From positions 102,083,962-102,147,961 of the forward strand of contig NC_088202.1 in NCBI RefSeq assembly GCF_037126465.1: a stretch of DNA of 64,000 nt. Reading direction: 5' to 3'. The notes under the pieces were generated by a model. It did no database searches. It was not told the DNA's origin and worked only from the letters and a program-made list of their open reading frames with translations. Origin of the DNA: Ornithodoros turicata (taxonomy: Eukaryota; Arthropoda; Arachnida; Ixodida; Argasidae). Shown here in pieces: positions 57,501 through 64,000 of this stretch; within the stretch, counting starts at the first letter, position 1; each line of letters starts with the position of its first letter. The translations under genes and the position numbers were made by a program.

Positions 57501-60500
57501 TCCCTAATGGTGCATCATAAAAACAGTCAATACAAAGAAATGAGTTAAAACACCATAATTACATGTAGATGGCGAGGCAACAACTGACCTAGCTTTGGAC
57601 CCATCATCAAGGAGGGATCTAAGTTGGCGTATGACGCCAAATAGGTCACCACTGAACAGATCAAAAACCCCGAAATGGGTGTTATATACAACCTGAAGCC
57701 TCAAAGAAGGCGACTTCTCGTAACTATTACCACATACATAAAATGTTTTGTGGGTTCTAGTGTTGCAATGTCGAACATAGAAACTGAGCCTTGATACGAT
57801 TGCAGCTCAATTGATATTTATCTATATCGATATATAAATCGATAATAGGCAAGGTGATAGCCTATGTTCTCTTAGAGCTTATGGACTGGGACGTGTTTGT
57901 GGCAAACACCTGTGCACTGAACAGAATTTAAAAAAAAAAGCATACATACACTGCGTTACTGGTTGGTGCGAAGTAGCACTTGCAAATTGATATGAACACA
58001 GTATGGGGATGTTCTCCTTCATTGTTTGCTTGTTTACTGCTATCACTTGTATGCTCATTCATAAACAAGCTGATGTCTGTAGAATGTATTTTGCTGTGTA
58101 ATGGCTGTCTGGTTATTCCGGAAGGGTATATGACATACCTCTATTGTTCAAGAAAGCGATACTGTTGTGATCAAGCAGTGTTCACGACCAAACCATCCAG
58201 TGTACTGCTGTCAATATGGGAGGCATTCAATGCTGCCTACAAGAACCTGAAACAAAAGTAAGAGCTTCATCTCGGTGAAAGCGAATAAACATGCTCATGG
58301 TCAGACAGCACCTACTCCATCACACGTCAAAAAGGCAAAAACATTTGTGTGCTTCAGAAGGAAAGTTTTCCCTTATGGCATGTACAGCACATGCTTCGAG
58401 GACTTTTCTGCAGTGCTTTCAGCTTTCCCAATGGTTCCGAGCCACCTGGTAAACTGTTTGTGGGTAACGTATCGAAACTTCCTGCATATACCATGGACAG
58501 CGTAAAATTATGATATGTAACTTTACTAATAACAAACCGAAGGCACACATGGATGAATTCACTTGTTCACTTTGCTGTTCCTCTTAACAGCGTACTCGTC
58601 GCTTTCTCTCACGTAGCAGTAGGATACCTGGAGCAACTCAGTCTTCAGCCACAGTATTTTAAAGTACAGATTTCTTGAAATGCAACCGCTGCGCTGCTTC
58701 AGTAACGTCTCATATCACGGCAACAAAGGCATTCTTCTGCCGTCGGCATTGGCACGCATCTGCCACAGGGACACTTGAACCGAAACAGCAATACCATATT
58801 TCCGCTGCGAGGTTCTCAACATTTTCATTACACATGAAGAGTGTTTCCCGCGGCGGCTAGGTGACTGCAATGACGGTAATTCATCCTTGTCACGTGGATT
58901 GATGAGCCAGGGATTTCCCAACGCGACGACGACACTGGGGAAGAGCTGTGTTGTCACCCGACCAATGAGCAGACCAAGTCACACAATCGTTTTTGGAAAC
59001 ACACACATTTATAAGCAATTAACAAAGAAACAATCAGCTATTGACAGTTACTTGAACCACTAGATGAACACGAGAGAGGAGTTTGCCTGACAGTTACAGT
59101 TACGCATTACAGAAGGGCAACATACAAAGAATAAGAACAAAGCAAACTTGCGGTCAAAGAATGTCCAATCGCCGGTGAGTGAGGTCCCTCGTAGAGATGA
59201 GATGCGCAGTGGGGAAGAATCATCTTGGAGTAAAGTCTGATTGTACTTGAGGAGGATGGAGATGGAGCTTGAAGCAGGAGAAGACTATTGCACATATTGA
59301 TTGAAGAATACACCAGCCCAATACTGGTGGCACAACATCGAGGCGCCCGATACACCACGTGAAAGTGTGCGACTTCTTCGTGAGCTAGCCCGATACCAAC
59401 TACTTAGAGTTCATTATTCTGTCCCGCTTCGGGACTAGAACACCCCCCTCCATAAATCTGTCGTCAGTGCCAAACACTAAGGAAGCGCGCAACATTCCCG
59501 TGTAACACTGCGGGTCCAGTTACAGAGGCCCGAAGTGTGGACCAGACACCATATAGGGGAATAGTTCTTGGAATCACACGTGTGCGAATGGCTGCTAACA
59601 GAGCGCCAGCCATTCGCGCAGTTTCTTTCCCGTATTGCTGTGCCGGACAGATGTTTTTTTTTTTAAGCAACCGGGAAACAGAACTTCAATATACTCGTGT
59701 GGGGTGCTGCCTTTGTTCGAGGACTGTGACAATCCTCCGTCGACGATTCTGCGGATGATGTCGTTTCATACTTGCATCTACCGCGTGCACTCGTACGAAC
59801 AAACATTTTGCGGGCGTGACTGCTAGACTATAGCAAGCTCGAAGGCATTCAAGTTTGGAAAAATCAACATTACACGACGTGGACCTCAAAACAACATTAC
59901 GCCTTCGCCACAGACCGGGAGGAGGATTAGAAAGGCGAGACTAGCCGTAGCCTACACGAGCCAACTCCGTGTTGTGTCCGATGGAGTACTGAGCTATGCG
60001 CTCGAATGCAATCTTTGAAATTCGATTACTCAAAGAAAAAAGGGATTCAAAAAGAAATATTTCGTAACTTGAGATGTACTCTTCGTAGGCTTTCATAAAA
60101 TCATAAGATAACGCTGGGTTGAAATTCACTTTACGGTTCCTTTAACATTCTAGAAGTGTTTAAACAAATCAGAAGTACGAAAAGTATGAAGAACTGAGAG
60201 GTATGTGTGGGGGCGAACTTGAGGGGACTTGTGTACGTTTCACATCATATGTACGTATCACAAAGCCAAGTTCTGCATCGTGGTATCTTAAAAACAACAA
60301 CTTTATTACGAGATGATGACTGGGGAGGTTCATCGCCAGGGGCGAGGGTATCTTAAAACATTAAAACATGGTGCTTGTATTTTACTTGACAGTCCCTTCG
60401 AAAAAAGACAAAAAAAAAAAGGCGCGTTTCTGAAATCAAACCAGGATTCGCGCGGATGGCCATGGATGAATGAAAAAATTGCAGGACGTTTACGATTGTG

Positions 60501-61599
60501 TAACGCGAATTTCAGCGGTAGCTGTTGTGTGTGCATGTGGACGCTTTCATTGCCCATATATCCACAACTACTTCAGAGCGACGAGTACTGCCAGTGGTGA
60601 TGTGCGGTGTGGGATTAGCGTGACCAAAATATACTAAAATCGGGACAAGCGGGACAGGAATCTCTGAAAAGATCGGGACGCTTTCCGGGGACAACGTACC
60701 CACCTCTGAGTATGTCCAAAATGCTTTTATTAGTCTTAGATTATTTTAACTTATTTTGCGGCACCGAAACCGAAACCGAGGGTTTTGTTATATTGCCACA
60801 CCGATTTCCCGAGAACTTCTCGTTAACAGTTACTGCTGTAAAATAGTTTTTCTCCAGTTATTATCTGACTGGTAATTCCCAAGCATAGCGCAGCGGGCCA
60901 CAGAGAGACCCACCTTTCATTTTCGAGGATGTTTCGCCCAGCAATCTCAACATGCTGAGTACAGAGCTTCTTCATGAAAAAGTTCAATTTCTTTCCCACA
61001 GTATTCAGCAGTTCAATAACGCTGCCCACGTGCGAATCGTTGACGATACGGCCGAATAAAGCCGAGACAGACGACGTTTGAGTTATAAACCCATTATAGT
61101 TCGACAGCATCATGAAGTGAATTGCAAGCGTATTTATTTTTTCCAATGTCCACGCAGATTTATCGCGTTGGACATTGGACGTCAAGTTGCACCTTGAAGT
61201 CGCATTTTCGGCAACGAAGTCTGTGATGCTGAACATAAACTTTGACGACAGGCTTCAACTTGAAAGAAATATTTCCATAACTGCGAACGATGACATGACA
61301 TCCTCATATCACTTTCGGCTCAACATGCCTGACGTAAGTCGCCCACTTTGCGTACTTAGTATCTCAAGTTCGCAACAACTGACAACACCTCAGTTCTCAT
61401 GGGACCTGACACGGAGCAGTTACTTCCGCTTATTTGCAGGCATTGAACATTAGCACATGGTGGCCAAACGGCTATGGTGAAGCACGAACATACCTGCTGT
61501 CGCTGACCATAAGCCGCGGTAAGGAATCGGACACGGCAAGAAAGCGGATTGCATTTCGGAAGGTAGAGCTTGTACAGGAACCCATAATCAACGGAACAG
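42444..61599 (+). CDS. MANBA: beta-mannosidase (GH2), N-terminal six exons, partial
   Basis: Lysosomal exo-hydrolase that removes beta-linked mannose at the end of N-glycan breakdown. About 303 codons join in phase across 42444-42590, 42760-42908, 44350-44555, 50057-50127, 61158-61333 and 61440-61599. They cover the GH2 sugar-binding domain and the start of the next beta domain. Family motifs: VPGNVYTDL, GDPYYRDND, ENWTYTREF, GIDTVSNILVND, STDNMFVRYVFDI, ECPP...RGECNVN, GWEFAPAFPTQGIW, IIRDVTI and TWWPNGYGEARTY. Exon 4 (71 bp) was found by predicting its phase and content from its neighbours. Exon 1 with the signal peptide and the catalytic TIM barrel lie outside what can be seen. Introns 3 (5.5 kb) and 4 (11.0 kb), counted from the first exon seen, are swollen by THAP/TTAA transposons. 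The symbol is by homology to MANBA. Confidence 0.9.
42760..42908 (+). CDS. beta-mannosidase exon with GIDTVSNILVND
   Basis: Acceptor CATTTGTAG. It reads LTDDIVSRHKIVLTAHGIDT and then DNMFVRYVFDIKPYAK, phase 0, donor GTAGGT. Confidence 0.92.
43000..44349. other. beta-mannosidase intron 2, no gene seen
   Basis: Holds a short GATAGGATAAGG-type repeat at 43150-43190 and a T-rich run at 43861-43880. No other feature recognised. Confidence 0.5.
44350..44555 (+). CDS. beta-mannosidase exon with ECPPVRQRGECNVN
   Basis: Acceptor TTGTATCGTAG. It reads VGHNNITVELISPVLYARDQ, then IPPECPP, RGECNVNQLRKSQVSFGWEF and APAFPTQGI. Phase 2 donor GTAAGA. It matches the family CPPxxxxGxCHVNFIRKxQxSFxWDWGPAFPTQGIW. 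Confidence 0.94.
45000..45235. repeat. TTAA-type element end, copy 1
   Basis: Shares with 45735-45880 the words GTTAGGGAGGGACGTCAC, GCCGGAGC, CCGCAGCTGCGG and GCTGATCTTTAAAAT, then CGTTTATTTAATAT. It ends GGATGCGACTGTCCCTTTAA, close to the right TIR of 46445-49966 (GGATGCGATAGTCCCTTTAA). No left partner found. Confidence 0.6.
45440..45880. repeat. TTAA-type element end, copy 2, with upstream body
   Basis: 45735-45880 repeats 45000-45110. 45440-45720 matches pieces of 36176-36630. Both sit in beta-mannosidase intron 3 just before the 46445 element, so this intron accumulated several members of one family. Confidence 0.55.
46777..47102 (+). pseudogene. decayed THAP-domain exon
   Basis: The first frame has VPNGKKSSGANPEMTFHEP, which fits the start of a THAP zinc finger. 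The Cys residues expected on each side of V-P-N are both Gly (GVPNG). A frame change near 46885 leads to KLEAAIAGRLL, QFCSSQFADEAY and RLKPYAVPTLF, the second half of the domain with the C-terminal AVPTxF signature. The exon ends DEQ before donor GTAAGC. Lost zinc ligands plus the frameshift mean it cannot fold as a THAP finger. It is the likely transposase start of the surrounding element. Confidence 0.65.
47103..49946. other. interior of the 46445 element, unresolved
   Basis: Possible further exons lie at 47466-47515 (after CTATCTCAG), 48003-48061 and 48418 onward (after CCCAACATAG). None shows a recognisable domain. The frames at 49255-49580 and 49533-49907 overlap the element's right third and are unrecognised. 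Confidence 0.35.
50057..50127 (+). CDS. beta-mannosidase 71-bp micro-exon (IIRDVTI)
   Basis: Acceptor TCCTGATTTCAG. The G completes the Trp of TQGIW, then KHINVEYYNTLIIRDVTIRA and RSR follow. It ends with one base (C), phase 1, before donor GTGAGT. Phases fit both neighbours exactly, and the protein matches the family WKDVRIExYNxxxIRDV segment. Confidence 0.9.
50780..50816. repeat. short hairpin of CAATGTTGG words
   Basis: GTTGGACCAATGTTGCTC (50780-50797) and GAGCAACATTTGTCCAAC (50799-50816) are inverted with one mismatch. The CAATGTTGG vocabulary resembles the 63.2-kb minisatellite. Confidence 0.6.
51015..51078 (-). repeat. retroelement-like tail, copy 1
   Basis: Shares TTCATCGCCAGGGGCGA with 60325-60345. 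Reversed, the block is followed by an AATAATATTGTTGTTGTT run, like a 3' end with a GTT tail. Confidence 0.45.
51534..51723. mobile_element. 186-bp TA-flanked MITE, family M1 copy 2
   Basis: Ends GGGAGCTTTAGGAAAT and (reverse complement) GGGACTTTTAGGAAAA, flanked by TA at 51534-51535 and 51722-51723. The interior matches 15459-15615. Confidence 0.75.
55182..55467 (+). pseudogene. decayed THAP-domain exon
   Basis: From ATG at 55182 the frame gives MPGIYCNVRGYTKCALS, a THAP start (MPxxC). The next frame gives ENARKRKLLQAHGQD, RRICSTHFSDGLYE and TAVPTPVFQH, the THAP centre, CSxHF and AVPTxF signatures. A frame change lies near 55222-55260. The second zinc Cys appears to be Tyr (VRGY). The exon ends SADE, phase 0, before donor GTATGT. 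It was the probable DNA-binding start of the element's transposase. Confidence 0.68.
55676..55810 (+). pseudogene. second exon of the THAP gene
   Basis: The acceptor GCGACACAG is followed in phase 0 by ASIVTDKNVKLRSKSVSTHD and a Pro/Ser/Thr-rich linker, open for 45 codons, ending SCSQ before donor GTGGGT. A linker after the THAP domain is usual. Confidence 0.45.
55863..56234 (+). pseudogene. third exon region of the THAP gene, frameshifted
   Basis: After CATTGCAG the phase-0 frame reads VHDMTISAAPVEPAVESFWK and stops at 55943-55945. Later frames give DQKKYITCASYSELPVHLTK, PPDVRIALLTTKAEYP and MAAGNILLSCTILFNGTSAA before a GTGTGA donor. The last segment reminds me of transposase-like proteins in arthropods, but I cannot name the domain with confidence. 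Confidence 0.4.
56235..60120. other. remaining interior of the 54703 element
   Basis: One more exon-like piece is at about 57110-57225 (DVDHLLSETPTTCKDMSYSV, donor GTAAGA). An unrecognised 93-codon frame lies at 57980-58261. 58500-60120 shows no coding signal. Confidence 0.3.
60146..61157. other. end of beta-mannosidase intron 4
   Basis: Contains a retroelement-like tail at 60295-60350 (TTCATCGCCAGGGGCGA shared with 51015-51078; reversed it carries TAATAAAGTTGTTGTT) and an A-run at 60410-60420. No gene. Confidence 0.45.
61158..61333 (+). CDS. beta-mannosidase exon (TLDVKLHLEV)
   Basis: Acceptor CAATGTCCACGCAG. The AT completes a His with the previous exon's C, then LSRWTLDVKLHLEVAFSATK and NISITANDDMTSSYHFRLNM follow. 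It ends PD, phase 0, donor GTAAGT. Confidence 0.85.
61440..61599 (+). CDS. beta-mannosidase exon (TWWPNGYGE)
   Basis: Acceptor CTTATTTGCAG. It reads ALNISTWWPNGYGEARTYLL, then RIAFRKVELVQEPI. Phase 1 donor GTATGT. It matches the family WWPxGxGxxxxY and FRxVELIxEPI. Confidence 0.92.
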
Positions 61600-63240
61600 G
61601 TATGTCAACGCAGTAAGTTGGTTTCGTTGCCGATCTTTACGTGACGGATCTTACCGAACGTCTTAGCAACATTTGTAAGAGGAGAATGAAACATTAATGG
61701 CAAACAAACAATTTATCTCTTAAAATACCGATGCAGATTGACGTTTTAATATGTGCATTTATTATCGTATCTACATAGCTAAAAATGAATAGTTGCAACG
61801 TACGAGGCTCCCATTGACGCAATGGTCCAGGGAAAATGGCGGGCGCCCAAACCACGTGATCTGCAGGAGCCACTCACAGCGTCCCAGATCAGCAGCGCGG
61901 AAAAAAGCTCGGTTTAAGTGCGCATGCTCAGACCGCGACCTCCTTTTCCAACCCCCTTCCCCTTCTCTCCTCGGGTATTTTGTCTCCTCTTGTCCCCCCT
62001 ACCCCCCAGCCCCGTCCGTTCGTTTTCGGCGCTTGCTGTAGAGCAACGATCATGCTGTCCCAAAGCAGACAATCAAAAAGCGATGGTGTACGTATGACAA
62101 CGTTTATTTGTCCTCGGGAACTGCCTCGAAAAAGCTACAGTACATATCTTTTACGTCTTGTAACAGGCTTCACTGGAGCTTAAAGTGCTTCGACATCGAA
62201 GGGCAGTTCAGAAGCCAATCGCAGTTCGCACACCCAGAATGTAGAGGGAGACAGTTTTCGAAAACAGGCTGAGCCATGTGCGTCGTTGTTGCCGATGGCT
62301 GCCGGAGCACTAAAAAAAAAAAAAGAAAAAAAAAGGCTATTGATGATCCGTAACTGTGCACGAAAATCACTGTTGTGATAGGCAATCGATGTTGATTTCG
62401 TATTTGAACACCAAAGCACACTTGTCACAAATGTTCGTAGATCACAGTGAATCAACGGCTGCGACTTGCATGACGGGCAACTAGTATAACCACACATAAT
62501 TTGATTAGCGGCATATCCGAAACGCACAAGTTACGGCAATGCACTGCACTATTAAACGCCGCTGACGTAGCGAGTGACTCCTGAATGTTGTACGTAATAC
62601 ACTTAACGTGATAAACCTGCATTACTTCCGTTGGTCACAAAACGTAATCAAACTTTTCTTACCGTTCACCCACGGGACGTCGGAAAGAGATTGTGATGAT
62701 CAGGTGCCATTCCGTTCTCACATTAGTTTGCCACAATCTAAATCTAAATCATTCAAAACCCTCAAACTACTCGCTAGCGTCTGCGTGCACAACGGTTGTA
62801 GTTCGAGAGAACGCGGTATGGAGATGCCAGCATGTCATTTGTACAGGTGTACGAGTGGCACAAAAAGTTACAAAGCGGGGTGTTAAGTTTAACTGACGCA
62901 CCTCGCTCTATAGCTCACCGCAAGAGTTTGGAATCGAACGGCTCATAAACAGAAACCGACGTGTCAAACTCGATGGGGTCGCTGAACAATTACATTAGTC
63001 ACGACTCGGCGCACCATATTTTCTTTACGCACGGTCACTGATGACGAACGCTGGATTTATGACGCCCCTCCAGAGATCAAGCGAGCAACCAAGAAGCGGT
63101 GGCACACTACGTCACCAAGACCGGAGAAGTGCTTGCCTGGGCAGCACTCTTACTTGGTCCATTATTGTCGCGACACTGGAACTATCGGTCCTATAAAGGA
63201 CCACGTTTACCATTATTCTTCCAATAGTTCTTGCAGCATG
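61600..63240. other. beta-mannosidase intron running to the right edge
   Basis: No further beta-mannosidase exon was found. A-rich and C-rich tracts (62311-62335, 61950-62015) are present. No gene seen. Confidence 0.45.
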
Positions 63241-63244
63241 GGAA

Positions 63245-63652
63245 CATTGGTCCAAGACAGACAACAACCGGTCAATATTGACTGGTCATTGGAAATATTG
63301 TCGCCATATAGCTAGCAAACAGGTGATACTGGCTGAAGATAGGCAATGTGGTCTATATCTAGCCGACGTCCTAACAATATTTAACCGAAGCAGCCAATAC
63401 GGCTCGAACATAGCCGGCGACCAAACAATATTGGGTGAAAGTGGGCAATGTGGTTATCATATAGCCGTCGGCAAAAGAATATTGCCTAAAAACTGCCAAT
63501 ATAGTTTGCATATAGCCGTCTGCCCAACAATATTCCATGAACGTGGTAAATAAGGTCGACATATTGTCGGTTACCAAACAATATTGGATGGCAATTGGCA
63601 ATATATGGTCTACATATAGGCGCCGGCCAAAAATATCCCTTGAAAGTCGCTC
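63245..63652. repeat. 51-bp minisatellite, about eight units
   Basis: Units start near 63245, 63296, 63347, 63398, 63449, 63500, 63551 and 63602. A common pattern is CAATATTGG, a variable part, CAATATGG-like, CATATAGCCG and CCAAA. As 51 is 17 codons, one + frame stays open through about five units (H-I-A and T-I-L/F recur every 17 residues). A minus frame stays open even longer. No start context, splice signal or domain supports a protein. Confidence 0.82.
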
Positions 63653-63676
63653 CATGTGAGTCCCAGAGTGGGCCCA

Positions 63677-64000
63677 TATTGAATAGGACCAGCGGCATGG
63701 CCGAGTGGGCAAAGGCGTCCGCTCGTTGGTGGTAACCAAGGTCGTGCTGAAGACTGGGAGGTGGTGGGTTCGAATCCTACCGCCAGCTGTGCTGTCTGAG
63801 GTTTTCCCTGGGTTTTCCGAAGACTTTCCAGACGAATGTCGGCACAGTTCCCCCTGAAGTCGGCCCAGGACGCATACTAACCCCCCTGTCCCCCACTCCT
63901 TCCTGCTATCCTCTCTCCGTCTGTCCACATCTGTACGTCGCTCATAGCCACAGTTGCTTCGCGGCGCTAACACCCAATCAAAAAAAAAATATTGAATAGG
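63677..64000 (+). mobile_element. SINE family A (Ruka-like), complete, with target duplication
   Basis: The SINE body is 63688-63989. It is bracketed by TATTGAATAGG at 63677-63687 and 63990-64000, the last base of the window. The head CAGCGGCATGGCCGAGTGGG and the B-box GGGTTCGAATCC, with a long variable region, resemble a Ser/Leu tRNA. The body has CCCTGGGTTTTCCGAAGACT, CAGACGAATGTCGGCACAGT and GCTTCGCGGCGCTAACAC, then an A-run. It inserted just after the 51-bp array. Confidence 0.9.

Larger units (their letters stand above)
54703..60145 (+). mobile_element. 5.4-kb TTAA-flanked THAP-bearing transposon (Kolobok-like), decayed
   Basis: The left end TTAAAGGAACTGTAAAGTGA and the reverse complement of the right end TTAAAGGAACCGTAAAGTGA differ at one base. 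TTAA sits at both edges (54703-54706, 60142-60145). Size and a THAP exon 0.5 kb inside the left end, + strand, suggest a former autonomous element. Further exon-like pieces follow. Kolobok is the known superfamily with TTAA duplication and THAP-bearing transposase; the catalytic motifs were not found, so membership is inferred. It fills much of beta-mannosidase intron 4, in the same orientation as the gene. Confidence 0.72.

Noticed and set aside
63371..63973. 200-codon minus-strand frame
   Set aside because: It runs through the SINE and the minisatellite; openness follows from the 51-bp period.
1..64000. CRISPR arrays, bacterial operons, viral genes
   Set aside because: The only regular array is the 51-bp minisatellite without spacer structure; no bacterial gene order or viral gene was seen.

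Overview
The window looks like animal nuclear DNA from an arthropod, most likely a tick. The evidence is: split genes with GT-AG introns, a tRNA-derived SINE whose body resembles tick (Ruka-like) repeats, other invertebrate-type SINEs, an I-group LINE, and many TA- or TTAA-flanked DNA transposon remnants. Nothing bacterial, no CRISPR and no operon is present. Species cannot be fixed from sequence alone.

Two host protein genes were assembled here exon by exon, both on the + strand. The first (24088-33925) is complete: eight exons and 409 codons encoding a member of the gamma-butyrobetaine/trimethyllysine dioxygenase family. Its N-terminal zinc site is intact, but its active site is unusual: H-x-E replaces H-x-D, the usual 2-oxoglutarate Arg is replaced by Ile, and most of the aromatic substrate cage is missing. 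The second (42444-61599, running off the right edge) is the N-terminal part of a lysosomal beta-mannosidase (GH2). Six exons were found; the first exon and the catalytic domain are not in view. A tRNA-Lys(TTT) gene lies at 17904-17976.

The rest is largely mobile DNA. 0-6 kb: a decayed LINE RNase H fragment, GTTAC-rich repeats and SINE pieces. 6.55-11.94 kb: a nearly intact 5.36 kb LINE on the minus strand with a perfect 13-bp target duplication, ORF1 (CCHC gag-like) and ORF2 (endonuclease, RT, RNase H) broken by one frameshift. 12-24 kb: SINEs, MITEs, a 590-bp palindromic TA element and the tRNA gene. 24-34 kb: the dioxygenase gene, whose introns hold a 1-kb TA MITE, a BEL/Pao remnant, two SINEs, a 54-bp LINE micro-insertion with 14-bp target duplication, and a 343-bp fold-back hairpin. 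34-39 kb: a 1.1 kb TTAA-flanked element, composite repeats, a tRNA-like sequence and a LINE tail. 42-62 kb: beta-mannosidase, whose introns 3 and 4 (numbered from the first exon seen) each contain a large TTAA-flanked element (3.5 and 5.4 kb) carrying a decayed THAP-domain exon, as expected for Kolobok-type transposons. 63.2-64 kb: a 51-bp minisatellite interrupted by a SINE whose target duplication ends exactly at the window edge.

The most interesting items are the remodelled dioxygenase, the THAP/TTAA elements inside beta-mannosidase, the LINE micro-insertion, the fold-back hairpin and the 51-bp (17-codon) minisatellite. Comparisons with human BBOX1, beta-mannosidase, THAP and transposon families are from memory; no search was run.
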